The notes: generated by a model not told the origin, from the letters alone. 64,000 nt of DNA from Parvibaculaceae bacterium (GCA_019636015.1 JAHBYJ010000001.1:1178001-1242000), one strand, 5' to 3'. Shown: positions 1-8,833, numbered from the stretch's first letter. A program made the numbers and translations.

Positions 1-1203
<1,203 letters not shown>

Positions 1204-1270
1204 TCATGATCGGATGGTCCGGCCGGGCCAACAAAAAAGCCCGCCGCCGGCCTTGGTCCGGTTGCGAGCC

Positions 1271-1588
1271 TTACTCGGCGGCGGCCTTCTTCTTCGCCGC
1301 GCCTTCGAGCACACCCATGATGTCGCTCTCTTTCATGATGAGCAGGTCCTGGCCGTCGATCTTGACCTCGGTGCCCGACCACTTGCCGAAGATCACCCGG
1401 TCGCCCACCTTGACGTCGAGCGCAACGACCTTGCCGTCATCGCCGCGGGCGCCGGGGCCCACCGCGATAACTTCGCCCTGCGAGGGCTTTTCCTGCGCCG
1501 TATCCGGAATGATGATGCCGCCGGCGGTCTTGGCTTCTTCCTCGACCCGGCGCACCACGACGCGGTCATGCAGAGGACGGAACTTCAT
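1271..1588 (-). CDS. groES: Co-chaperonin GroES (Cpn10), 105 aa
   Basis: Heptameric lid of the GroEL chamber. The product [14 protein letters not shown]... with the mobile-loop segment [16 protein letters not shown] and the C-terminal half [17 protein letters not shown] is a full-length GroES with a short Lys/Ala-rich tail (AAKKKAAAE). The start at 1588 is preferred over an in-frame upstream ATG because AGGAGA lies just before it and the family begins here. It is the first gene of the groES-groEL operon. Confidence 0.98.
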   Translation of the reverse strand: MKFRPLHDRVVVRRVEEEAKTAGGIIIPDTAQEKPSQGEVIAVGPGARGDDGKVVALDVKVGDRVIFGKWSGTEVKIDGQDLLIMKESDIMGVLEGAAKKKAAAE

Positions 1589-1650
1589 CTCTGGTTTCTC
1601 CTGTGTCCCAACCGCTAAGATGCGGAAAATTCTTGGAATTTTTGAGGTTG

Positions 1651-1677
1651 TTAGCACTCAGCTCAGGCGAGTGCCAA
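1651..1677 (-). promoter_or_regulatory. CIRCE element (HrcA operator)
   Basis: Inverted repeat with arms TTGGCACTC and GAGTGCTAA separated by 9 bases (read on the minus strand), matching the CIRCE consensus TTAGCACTC-N9-GAGTGCTAA with one mismatch. It sits between the promoter and groES, where the heat-shock repressor HrcA would bind. hrcA itself is not in the window. Confidence 0.95.
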
Positions 1678-1688
1678 TCCCGCTCGCA

Positions 1689-1717
1689 CAAATAGGAGGT
1701 GCTCCCGGTCCTGTCAA
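1689..1717 (-). promoter_or_regulatory. Probable groESL promoter
   Basis: On the minus strand a perfect -35 box TTGACA (1712-1717) is followed after 17 bases by TATTTG (1689-1694). The CIRCE element begins about 11 bases downstream of the -10, so the start of transcription lies in or beside the operator, as in other CIRCE-controlled operons. Confidence 0.75.
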
Positions 1718-1767
1718 GAAGCAGGAAGGGATTCAATCTCCTGTCGCAAAAGGTTAACGGGAATGGC

Positions 1768-2379
1768 TCAGGGCCTCAGGCCGCGAAGCGTCAGCCGGAC
1801 GATGGAGCGCAGCTGCTTGCGGAAGGTCGTCTCGTCCGCTGCCTTTTCGGCACCGATGGCGGCGGCGATCAGCGTTTCGGCGGCTTCCTTTTCCGTCAGC
1901 CCGGCCCGCTTCGGGTCCAGTTCGCCGTTCCGGACGCCCTGCCGGACGAGGCGGAGAACGGCGTCATGGAACATCGCCGTGACCTCCTCGAAGGGAGCGC
2001 TCGGGAGCTGACGGGTCGATTCAATCAGTTCCGAGGCATGCGGACTTGAGAAGATGAGATCGTAGACGAAGCCCATCTTCGCCTCCATCAGCGCAAGCAG
2101 CTTCTCCTCCAAAGGCAGCGTACGGGCATCCGCCTCCGCGAGCGCGCGGGCCAGTTCGTCGGCAAGCGAGCGGCAGATCGCCTCGAAAAGCTGATCCTTG
2201 CTCTCGAAATAGAGATAGAGCGTCCCCTTCGCCACAGAGGCCGCCCGCGCAATATCCTCCATCGAGGTGCGCCGGTAGCCGTAGTGGCGAAACAGATCGA
2301 GCGCAGCGGCAACGATGGCCTCGCGCTTGTCCGGTGCGCCCGCTCTCTGGGCGGCGAGGGAACTCTTCGCGGTCGACAT
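1768..2379 (-). CDS. TetR/AcrR family transcriptional regulator, 203 aa
   Basis: DNA-binding one-component repressor. The N-terminal helix-turn-helix is clear (REAIVAAALDLFRHYGY, TSMEDIARAASVAKGTLYLYF, about residues 20-65), followed by an all-helical ligand domain with no recognisable ligand class. The start at 2379 is chosen because GAAGGA precedes it closely and upstream in-frame codons do not look like a TetR N-terminus. It begins 5 bases after the stop of a small exported-protein gene on the same strand, so the two are probably co-transcribed. Its target is unknown. Confidence 0.9.
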   Translation of the reverse strand: MSTAKSSLAAQRAGAPDKREAIVAAALDLFRHYGYRRTSMEDIARAASVAKGTLYLYFESKDQLFEAICRSLADELARALAEADARTLPLEEKLLALMEAKMGFVYDLIFSSPHASELIESTRQLPSAPFEEVTAMFHDAVLRLVRQGVRNGELDPKRAGLTEKEAAETLIAAAIGAEKAADETTFRKQLRSIVRLTLRGLRP

Positions 2380-2384
2380 GTCCT

Positions 2385-2621
2385 TCAGCGTTTCATCTGG
2401 TGCGGGCAGACCTTGGCCGGCGGTATCGCCATCGTGCGCGTGAACCCGCCGCAATCGTAATAGCAGATTTTGCGGGCCCCCGCCCGGGACTGGCCGGAAA
2501 GCGTGCAGGCGCCCTGGGCGTATTGAGGCCCGGCGGATTCCCGCTTGCTCATTTGCGTATCGCCGCCTCCGGCGGCAAGAGCGGCGAGGAGGATCATCCC
2601 CGGCAATGTCATCATATCCAT
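2385..2621 (-). CDS. Small Cys-containing putative exported protein, 78 aa
   Basis: Unrecognised function. A short hydrophobic N-terminus (TLPGMILLAALAAGG) suggests export; the mature part carries four cysteines (about 39, 53, 57, 72) in the pattern KICYYDCGG...KVCP. The pattern recalls small uncharacterised alphaproteobacterial exported proteins that contain ICYYDC near the C-terminus, so I regard it as real despite its size. ATG codons at 2621, 2615 and 2612 are all possible starts; none has a strong ribosome binding site. It lies immediately upstream of the TetR gene (5-base gap). Confidence 0.6.
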   Translation of the reverse strand: MDMMTLPGMILLAALAAGGGDTQMSKRESAGPQYAQGACTLSGQSRAGARKICYYDCGGFTRTMAIPPAKVCPHQMKR

Positions 2622-2673
2622 ATCAGCCCCCGTCTTTAGACCGCGGCACCCCCGCGCCGCAGCCCTCTTATAG

Positions 2674-2692
2674 CCTCCCCTCGCCGGGGAGG
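2674..2692. repeat. GC-rich intergenic dyad
   Basis: CCTCCCC and GGGGAGG separated by 5 bases, in the gap between two divergent genes. A terminator role is unlikely because no gene ends here. It may be a repeat-type intergenic element or chance in GC-rich DNA. Confidence 0.35.
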
Positions 2693-2778
2693 GAATTCAA
2701 CCGCCGGGGCGGCGGCCATTTGTCCCGTTCCGCCGAGCATGTAGGATGCGCTCCGCATTATTTCGGCTGAGAGGCACC

Positions 2779-3924
2779 ATGACGAGCGAAGCATTGAAAG
2801 CGGCAAGGGACATGATCGGCGAGCCGGGTTCCCGGGCCGGGATACCGACGCCGGCCCTGGTGCTCGATCTCGATGCCTTCGAGCGGAACATCGCCCGGAT
2901 GGCCGAGCATTGCCGGCTGAACGGCCTTGGGCTCCGGCCACATGCGAAGACGCACAAGTCCGTTTCCATCGCCAGGGCGCAAATCGCGGCCGGCGCCCTC
3001 GGCGTCTGTTGCGCAAAGCTCGGCGAGGCGGAAGCGATGGCGGCGGGCGGCATCGAGAGCATTCTCATCACCTCGCCGGTGGTGACCAGGCAGGGCCTCG
3101 AGCGCCTTGTCGAGCTCAATACGAAGCTGCCGGATCTCATGGTCGTGGTCGACAATCCGGAAAACGCCCGCGCGCTTGCCGCCGCCGCCGCCGAAGGGAA
3201 GCGCAAGCTTAAAGTTCTGGTCGATCTCGATGTGGGGCTTCACCGCACCGGCATCCGCCCCGGCGAAGAGGCGACCGATCTCGCCGAATTGCTCGATGCT
3301 GCCGAGTATCTCGAACTGCGCGGCCTTCAGGCCTATGCAGGTCATCTCATGCATATCCATGATTTCGCAGAGAGGCGGGAGAAATCGCTCGCGGCGATGA
3401 AGGTTCTCGGCGAACAGCGCGATGCGCTTAACGCGAAGGGCATGTGCTGCGATATCGTGAGCGGCGGCGGCACCGGCAGCTACAATATCGATCCGGAAGC
3501 GAATGTTCTGACGGAACTGCAGGGCGGTTCCTACATCTTCATGGACAAGCAGTATCACGATGTCGCGCTTGGCAACGGCGCGAGCTTCCCCTTCGAAACC
3601 TCCCTCTTCGTGCAGATGTCGGTTGTCTCGAACAATACGAAGAATCTCGCCACGACCGACGCAGGCTTCAAATCCTTCTCGACCGACGCCGAGCCTCCGA
3701 AGCTTCTCACCGGCGTGCCGGAAGGGGCGGGCTATTTCTTCTTCGGCGACGAGCAGGGCGGGATTCTTCTGCCCGAGGGGGCTCGCCTGCCGCTTGGAAG
3801 CGTCCTCACCGCCATGACGCCGCATTGCGACCCGACGGTGAACCTCTATGACGCCTATCACGTGGTCCGGGGCGACGTGCTGGTCGATGTCTGGCCGATC
3901 GAGGCGCGGGGTCGCAGCGCCTGA
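2779..3924 (+). CDS. PLP-dependent D-threonine aldolase / D-serine dehydratase family (DSD1-like), 381 aa
   Basis: Fold-type III PLP enzyme acting on a D-hydroxy amino acid, either splitting D-threonine to glycine plus acetaldehyde or dehydrating D-serine. The alanine-racemase-like barrel starts at GIPTPALVLDLDAFERNI; the lysine in RPHAKTHK (about residue 57) is the expected Schiff-base lysine. The C-terminal beta domain ends with TPHCDPTVNLYD, whose His and Cys or Asp bind the divalent metal in this family. The start at 2779 has GAGAGG before it; an in-frame ATG at 2746 is less likely. The exact substrate cannot be decided from sequence. Confidence 0.88.
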   Translation: MTSEALKAARDMIGEPGSRAGIPTPALVLDLDAFERNIARMAEHCRLNGLGLRPHAKTHKSVSIARAQIAAGALGVCCAKLGEAEAMAAGGIESILITSPVVTRQGLERLVELNTKLPDLMVVVDNPENARALAAAAAEGKRKLKVLVDLDVGLHRTGIRPGEEATDLAELLDAAEYLELRGLQAYAGHLMHIHDFAERREKSLAAMKVLGEQRDALNAKGMCCDIVSGGGTGSYNIDPEANVLTELQGGSYIFMDKQYHDVALGNGASFPFETSLFVQMSVVSNNTKNLATTDAGFKSFSTDAEPPKLLTGVPEGAGYFFFGDEQGGILLPEGARLPLGSVLTAMTPHCDPTVNLYDAYHVVRGDVLVDVWPIEARGRSA

Positions 3925-4002
3925 GCCCTCCGGTATCCCTGAAAACCCGCAGTAAACCGCGAATTTGATACCGCTTGACAGCAATGGAACAAAAGTTCAA
4001 TG

Positions 4003-4020
4003 TGAGTGAATGATCACTCA
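4003..4020. promoter_or_regulatory. Operator-like palindrome overlapping the TetR start codon
   Basis: Perfect inverted repeat TGAGTGA-N4-TCACTCA; the ATG of the TetR gene (4010) lies in its centre. A -35-like TTGACA is at 3975-3980, and a further dyad GAAC-N4-GTTC is at 3987-3998. A related sequence occurs at 4645-4662 before the next gene, which suggests that the TetR protein binds both sites and represses itself and the downstream operon. Confidence 0.7.
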
Positions 4021-4591
4021 TATCGAAAAACCCGCTTCCAAGACCCGTCAGCGCATTACCAATGCTGCACTTGAGCTTTTTGTCGCCCAAGGGATTGCCG
4101 CAACGACAACACGCGACATAGCTGCAGCAGCGGACATCGCCGAAGGGACGATTTACCGCCACTTCGAAAGCAAGGAGGCGCTGGCGCAGGAAATCTTCAT
4201 GGAGGGCTACATGCCCTTTGCGAAGGCGTTGGTGACATTTGAGCAAAGCGGCGGCACGGTGGCCGAGCGACTCGCGCGAGTGGTTGAATATTTCTACGGG
4301 CTCTTTGACACCGACCAGACTCGTTGGGTCTATCTAATGACCTATCAGACGGGGCCCCAGTCGAAGTTGCCCGACGACACGCCGACGCCGCATCGCCTGT
4401 TGTTGAAGATGCTCACCGAGAGCGTGAAGAAGGGCGAGATGAAGGGCCTGGAGCCAAAGCTCACTGCCCAGATACTGCTAGGCATCATTCTGCAGCCGGC
4501 CGACGGCATCGTGTATGGACAGCTCCAGGGTCCATTGAGCCCGCGAGCCGGCGAGGTCATGCAGGCAATCGGCAAGGTGCTGACACCCTAA
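4010..4591 (+). CDS. TetR/AcrR family transcriptional regulator, 193 aa
   Basis: Probable repressor of itself and the next two genes. N-terminal HTH: TRQRITNAALELFVAQGIA, then TTRDIAAAADIAEGTIYRHF (about residues 12-51). The C-terminal domain has no recognised ligand class. The start is fixed by an in-frame TGA directly before the ATG, and no Shine-Dalgarno sequence is visible, so a very short or leaderless message is possible. The gene looks more AT-rich than its surroundings, a possible sign of transfer. The start codon is buried in a palindromic operator. Confidence 0.92.
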   Translation: MITHIEKPASKTRQRITNAALELFVAQGIAATTTRDIAAAADIAEGTIYRHFESKEALAQEIFMEGYMPFAKALVTFEQSGGTVAERLARVVEYFYGLFDTDQTRWVYLMTYQTGPQSKLPDDTPTPHRLLLKMLTESVKKGEMKGLEPKLTAQILLGIILQPADGIVYGQLQGPLSPRAGEVMQAIGKVLTP

Positions 4592-4644
4592 TCAGAAGTT
4601 TGAAATGCCGGGGAGACCAACGTTTCGCACTCCGCCGGACAATT

Positions 4645-4662
4645 TGTGAGTGAGTGTTCACA
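4645..4662. promoter_or_regulatory. Second operator-like site for the TetR at 4010-4591
   Basis: TGTGAGTGAGTGTTCACA shares TGTGAGTGA and the spaced TCAC half-site with the palindrome over the TetR start, and is itself dyad-symmetric at its ends (TGTGA...TCACA). It lies 42 bases before the ATG of the small exported-protein gene, where a repressor would block transcription of the pair 4704-5882. Confidence 0.62.
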
Positions 4663-4703
4663 CGCAAACAGCGGAACCGCAAAACGATCCGAAGGAGAGA
4701 AAG

Positions 4704-5057
4704 ATGAAGAAGACGATTGTTACAGCCGTATTTTTTCTGATCTCGGGCACGGCGATGGCGTTTGCCGCCGCGGGCTCTGCGCCGGCAAGCGGCCAGGTTT
4801 CGGCGGATTTCTCCGGCGCTGTCGGCGACAGCGTTGCCAAGGGCATGGGCGTCGTTGCTATTTCGGCCGGCGCGCCTGTGGCGGCGGTGGGCATGAGTGC
4901 CCATCAGGTCGGAGCTGCCCTCATTGACGGCGGGTCGCAGACGCTGTGCGAGCGCAGCAAGGGCTGCCGCAGTCTGCCGATCACGGATGAAACCGTTCTT
5001 GGTACGATGGCGCCCAACGAAGCGCTCAAGGCCCGCCGCCAGGCCGAGGAATTCTGA
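4704..5057 (+). CDS. Small exported Gly/Ala-rich protein of a DUF2145 operon, 117 aa
   Basis: Function unknown. MKKTIVTAVFFLISGTAMAFA is a clear signal peptide. The mature protein is small-residue-rich, with a semi-hydrophobic stretch around residues 48-75 (GMGVVAISAGAPVAAVGMSA) that could associate with membrane, two cysteines (82, 88), and a charged tail containing LPITDETVLG. AAGGAGAG precedes the ATG at 4704; the frame stays open further upstream but would place the signal peptide internally. The DUF2145 gene starts 3 bases after the stop, so the two are translated together. I recall similar small exported proteins beside other DUF2145 genes; that recollection needs checking. Confidence 0.78.
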   Translation: MKKTIVTAVFFLISGTAMAFAAAGSAPASGQVSADFSGAVGDSVAKGMGVVAISAGAPVAAVGMSAHQVGAALIDGGSQTLCERSKGCRSLPITDETVLGTMAPNEALKARRQAEEF

Positions 5058-5060
5058 ACC

Positions 5061-5882
5061 ATGAGAACGAGCATCCTTTTCGCCCTTGGCTTCCTTCTTT
5101 TTGCCGGCCTGGGCGCCCCGGCGCAGGCGCAGATGAGCTCTGGCGCATCCGCGATCGAAAACCCCGAGCGCATCATTCCCTTTGCAAAACAGGTCGAGCG
5201 CGCGCTCGCAGAACGCGGCGCGCATGTCGCCCTCGTGTCGCGCATGGGCCGCGACCCGAAACTGATGCCCGAAGGCGTCGGCGACTACACCCATGTCGGC
5301 ATCTGGATCTATTCCGAGATGACGACGGAAGACGGCCGCAAGGTGAACGGCTATGCGGTCCACAATCTCTATCAGGTGGCTGGCGAAGAGAACCGCAGCG
5401 AACTGGTGCAGGACTTTCCCGCTGAATTTTTCGCGTCGGTCTTCGAGCTCAGAGCGGGCATCGTCATTCCGACCCCCGAACTGCAGGAAGAAATTCTCCG
5501 CGTCGTTCAGTCCCCGACTTATGAAAAGCTCCACGTCCCAGCCTATTCGGTTGTCGCCAACCCTTATGACTGGCGCTACCAGAACTGCACGAATTTCGTG
5601 ATGAACATTCTTGTCGCCGCGATTTACGACACGGATGACCGCGCTGAAATTACCCGGCACCTGAAGGCGTATTACGAGCCGCAGCCAGTGCGCCTCTCCG
5701 GTATCACGCGAACGGTCGGCTCCCTCTTCGTGGCGGGCTTTGCAACTTCGGACCATGCGGGTGGTGTGCTTCGCACATCGACCTTCGACTCGATTGAGCG
5801 GTTCCTGACACGCTACGATCTCGCGGAAGCAGTGCTCGAAATAACGGAAGAAGGCACTGTGGAGAAATTGGCCCAGCGATAA
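5061..5882 (+). CDS. DUF2145-family exported protein, papain/NlpC-like, 273 aa
   Basis: Uncharacterised envelope protein. A signal peptide ends near APAQAQ (residues 18-24). Key features are THVGIWIY with His78 and NPYDWRYQNCTNFV with Asn175-Cys176; the order His before an N-C-x-x-F box matches circularly permuted NlpC/P60 (LRAT-like) thiol hydrolases, so a peptidase, amidase or acyltransferase role is plausible. The DUF2145 assignment is from recognition of the YDWRYQNCTNFV region. It is second in an operon with the small exported protein and is closed by a strong terminator. Confidence 0.75.
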   Translation: MRTSILFALGFLLFAGLGAPAQAQMSSGASAIENPERIIPFAKQVERALAERGAHVALVSRMGRDPKLMPEGVGDYTHVGIWIYSEMTTEDGRKVNGYAVHNLYQVAGEENRSELVQDFPAEFFASVFELRAGIVIPTPELQEEILRVVQSPTYEKLHVPAYSVVANPYDWRYQNCTNFVMNILVAAIYDTDDRAEITRHLKAYYEPQPVRLSGITRTVGSLFVAGFATSDHAGGVLRTSTFDSIERFLTRYDLAEAVLEITEEGTVEKLAQR

Positions 5883-5906
5883 CGCCAGGCGAAAAGGATG
5901 CGTGAA

Positions 5907-5936
5907 GGCCCGGATGGCAGCATCCGGGCCTTTTTT
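5907..5936 (+). terminator. Rho-independent terminator of the TetR/DUF2145 operon
   Basis: Perfect 10-bp stem GGCCCGGATG / CATCCGGGCC with loop GCAG, followed by six T. It begins 24 bases after the DUF2145 stop codon. The convergent oxidoreductase gene ends at 5938, so the adenines before the left arm may let it act on that transcript too. Confidence 0.93.
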
Positions 5937-5937
5937 G

Positions 5938-7107
5938 TTATCCCCGCCCGAGCTCCTGGTGGAGACGTGCCCAGTATGGCCCGCAATCGACTATCGTTCC
6001 CTCGCGCATGGCCCGGTCCACGGCCATGACGGTGAGGCCGGCGACCATCGCGTCATAGACGCGGACCGGGAAAGGCGCCCCGTCGAGCAGATGCGCGGCA
6101 AGGGCACGGCCCATCTGCTCATCCGAACCGTAATGGCCTTCGACGCTTGCCGGAAATTCCCGCACCTCCGGCGGATGGAGGCCCAGCGCATCGCGAAAGG
6201 TGAGGCGGTTTGTCACGAGATCGGCCTCGAGTGCGCCATCGAGTCCGGCGAAATACCAGCGCCGTTGCAGCGTGCCCGCGTGAGTGTTCGCGTGGAAGGA
6301 GAGACGCACGCCGTTTTCATATTCGATCAGAGCGACCTGGTTGTCGGCGACATCGGCATCCGACCGGAAGGTGCTCTCGACCGAATTCCAGCCGCCGCGC
6401 CAGAGCGTATAGGCAGGTTTGCCGTCGTCGTAGCGGCGTTCGGCCAGCGCCTCGTGTTCCGGTGTGAAGATGCTGCGTCCACCGAAGCTCGCCACCCGTG
6501 CAGGCAGCGCCCCTGCGAAAAGCCGGTAGAGATCGAAATCGTGGCAGCATTTGTCGAGCAGGAACGAGCCGCCATGTATCTCATGCCGCCGCCAGTCGCG
6601 CATGAGAAAGGCGCCGTGCTCGGGGTGGAGATGTTCATTGCCTTCGAAGCTGACGAGCTTGCCGAGCCTCTCGCGCAGTATCTGCGTCACCGCGCCGACA
6701 AGCGGCGCCGAACGGAGCACGAGCCCGACAAGTACCGCATTCTGTCCATGCTTCGCGATGAGCCGGGCGAGCTCCCATGTCTCTTCTTCCGTGCGCACCA
6801 CGGGCTTCTCGGTGAAGACGCGCACGCCGGCCTCAAGTCCCGACCTGATATGGGCAAGATGGAGATGGTTCGGTGAACCGACCATCAGGAGATCGGGTTC
6901 CGTCTCGCGAAGCATGGCGGCGACATCGTCAAAGGCGCGACCGGTTCCGATTCCGTGCTTCTCGAGATGCGAGCGGCCCGTGGACGCCGGATCCGCATAT
7001 GCGACGATGCGCATATTGGGCGCGGCTGCGACGAGATTGCGGATGACGGTGGCAATCCGCCGCCCGAGCCCCGCGACGGCGATCGTATAGGTACCGCTTG
7101 TCTTCAT
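5938..7107 (-). CDS. Gfo/Idh/MocA family NAD(P)-dependent oxidoreductase, 389 aa
   Basis: Soluble dehydrogenase of the glucose-fructose oxidoreductase / inositol dehydrogenase superfamily. The N-terminal Rossmann fold (TIAVAGLGRRIATVIRNL) binds NAD(P); EKPV (around residue 95) is the family motif with the catalytic lysine. The C-terminal domain includes HGGSFLLDKCCHDFDLYRLF, which supplies the substrate-site histidine. Substrate, probably a sugar or cyclitol, is unknown. The gene diverges from the phosphofructokinase gene, whose ATG is 95 bases away. Confidence 0.9.
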   Translation of the reverse strand: MKTSGTYTIAVAGLGRRIATVIRNLVAAAPNMRIVAYADPASTGRSHLEKHGIGTGRAFDDVAAMLRETEPDLLMVGSPNHLHLAHIRSGLEAGVRVFTEKPVVRTEEETWELARLIAKHGQNAVLVGLVLRSAPLVGAVTQILRERLGKLVSFEGNEHLHPEHGAFLMRDWRRHEIHGGSFLLDKCCHDFDLYRLFAGALPARVASFGGRSIFTPEHEALAERRYDDGKPAYTLWRGGWNSVESTFRSDADVADNQVALIEYENGVRLSFHANTHAGTLQRRWYFAGLDGALEADLVTNRLTFRDALGLHPPEVREFPASVEGHYGSDEQMGRALAAHLLDGAPFPVRVYDAMVAGLTVMAVDRAMREGTIVDCGPYWARLHQELGRG

Positions 7108-7202
7108 GGATTGTACATCTAGCTGTTAGGATAGGGCAGGCTAGCCTGCTCCGCGCGCAAATGGGAGGGGCAACCATTGAGGCAGATGCACCGGAGAGAC
7201 GC

Positions 7203-8357
7203 ATGCGAATTGGAATCCTGACCGGCGGCGGCGACGTGCCGGGCCTCAATCCCTGCATCAAGGCGGTGACTCGCCGTGCCCGCGATCTCGGATGGGAGGT
7301 GATCGGCTTCCGCCGCGGCTGGTCGGGACCCCTCCATTACAATCCGGACGATCCGGAAGGAAGTGAAGAGCATCTGATGCGCCTCGACCGCGAGCAGGTG
7401 CGCACCATCGACCGCGAGGGCGGCACGGTGCTCCACACGACGCGCATCGACCCCTACTGGATGGTGGACGAAAACCTGCCGGAGTTCCTGAAGGGGAAGT
7501 TCAAACCCTCGGAAAAGGGCACGGTCGATGCGACGCCTCACATCCTGCGCGTGATCGAGCATCTCGGCATCGATGTCATGGTCTGCATCGGCGGCGACGG
7601 AACGCTTGCCTATGCCGCACATCTAAGCGAGCAAGGCGTGAAGATCGTCTCTGTCCCGAAGACGATGGACAATGACGTGCACGGCACGGATTACTGCATT
7701 GGCTTCTCGACCGCCGTGTCGCGCTCCGTCGAATTCATCAACGCCCTGCGCACCTCGACCGGCAGCCACGAGCGCATTGCCGTGGTGGAGCTGTTCGGCC
7801 GTCATTCCGGCGAAACGGCGCTGATCGCAAGCTATCTCGCCGACGTGGACAGGGCGATCATCGCCGAAGTCCCCTTCGACCCGGCGAGGCTGGCAGAGCT
7901 CATCGCCGCCGACCGGATGGAAAATCCTGCGCGCTACGCGATGGTGGTGGTGTCGGAAGGCGCGCGCATCGAGGGCGGGGAGCTGCAACACTATGGCGAG
8001 GCCGACGAATATGGCCGCAAGCGCCTCGGCGGCATCGGCCAGATTCTCGGCGCCGAACTGACAAGGTTGACCGGCGTCGACACGATCACGCAGTCGCTCG
8101 CCTATCTCATGCGCGCCGGAGCGCCGGATGCGCTCGATCGCATGGTGGCGAAGAGCTTCGGCACAATGGCCGTGCAGGAAATCGCAAGCGGCCGCACGGG
8201 TTTCATGACGGCGCTGCGCGATGGCAAGTACGCGACCGTGCCCGCTGGCCTCTGCACGGAGGGCAAGAAGCGCGTGGATGTCGCCGCCCTCTACGACGCC
8301 GAGACCTATCGTCCCCGCATCGCCAAGGTGCTCGGCAACCCGATGTTCTTCTATTGA
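7203..8357 (+). CDS. 6-phosphofructokinase (PfkA superfamily), 384 aa
   Basis: Phosphorylates fructose 6-phosphate in glycolysis. MRIGILTGGGDVPGLNP is the typical N-terminus; CIGGDGTL and VPKTMDND are the phosphoryl-donor motifs, and RHSGETAL and MVVVSEGARIEGG are also typical. The glycine in GGDGT favours ATP as donor, whereas the lysine in PKTMDND is usual in PPi-dependent enzymes; the mixed signature occurs in a known ATP-using subgroup (some actinobacterial and plant enzymes). The start at 7203 is where homology begins, although the frame is open from 7098. I give no symbol because the donor is uncertain. Confidence 0.92.
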   Translation: MRIGILTGGGDVPGLNPCIKAVTRRARDLGWEVIGFRRGWSGPLHYNPDDPEGSEEHLMRLDREQVRTIDREGGTVLHTTRIDPYWMVDENLPEFLKGKFKPSEKGTVDATPHILRVIEHLGIDVMVCIGGDGTLAYAAHLSEQGVKIVSVPKTMDNDVHGTDYCIGFSTAVSRSVEFINALRTSTGSHERIAVVELFGRHSGETALIASYLADVDRAIIAEVPFDPARLAELIAADRMENPARYAMVVVSEGARIEGGELQHYGEADEYGRKRLGGIGQILGAELTRLTGVDTITQSLAYLMRAGAPDALDRMVAKSFGTMAVQEIASGRTGFMTALRDGKYATVPAGLCTEGKKRVDVAALYDAETYRPRIAKVLGNPMFFY

Positions 8358-8360
8358 GTT

Positions 8361-8807
8361 CTATCGCTTCAGCTGCATCAGCTGACGGGCTTCGCCATCG
8401 TCGCCGATCGTCACGAAGCCGAGACGTTCATAGAGCGAATGGGCATCGGTGGTGGAAAGCATGATGCGATGAACGGAAGCAAGCGCCGGATCGTTCACCA
8501 TGGTCTCCACGATCCACTTGCCGAGGCCGGCGTCGCGATGGACCGGAAGAATGTAGACGTCGCTCATCCAGGCAAACCTGGTCATGTCCGTGACCATGCG
8601 GCCGAAGCCGGCCTGTTCGCCTTGCGGCGAATAGAGACCGTAGGACCGTGAATTCTGGATGCTCGTCCAGAGATTGTCCGGCGACACGTCGCGTGCCCAA
8701 TAGGTCGCGCCGAGCATCTTCAGGATCGACGCCTTGTCGAGTTTCGACTTGTCGGTATTGATCTCGAAGCCGTGCCTTGTCCAGGAAGATATGCCGGAAG
8801 AACTCAT
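8361..8807 (-). CDS. GNAT family N-acetyltransferase, 148 aa
   Basis: Acetyl-CoA-dependent acetyltransferase of unknown substrate. The central segment GFGRMVTDMTRFAWMSDVYILPVHRDAGLGKWIVE holds the beta4 strand and the acetyl-CoA loop RDAGLG; the C-terminal SLYERLGFV is the usual GNAT ending. The gene converges with the phosphofructokinase (3-base gap). Confidence 0.88.
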   Translation of the reverse strand: MSSSGISSWTRHGFEINTDKSKLDKASILKMLGATYWARDVSPDNLWTSIQNSRSYGLYSPQGEQAGFGRMVTDMTRFAWMSDVYILPVHRDAGLGKWIVETMVNDPALASVHRIMLSTTDAHSLYERLGFVTIGDDGEARQLMQLKR

Positions 8808-8833
8808 TTACGCTACTCACTCTCTTTTTCTTG

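Noticed and set aside
2758..3984. Long minus-strand frame opposite the D-threonine-aldolase-like gene
   Set aside because: Same reason: the plus strand shows a complete PLP enzyme with catalytic lysine and metal motif.
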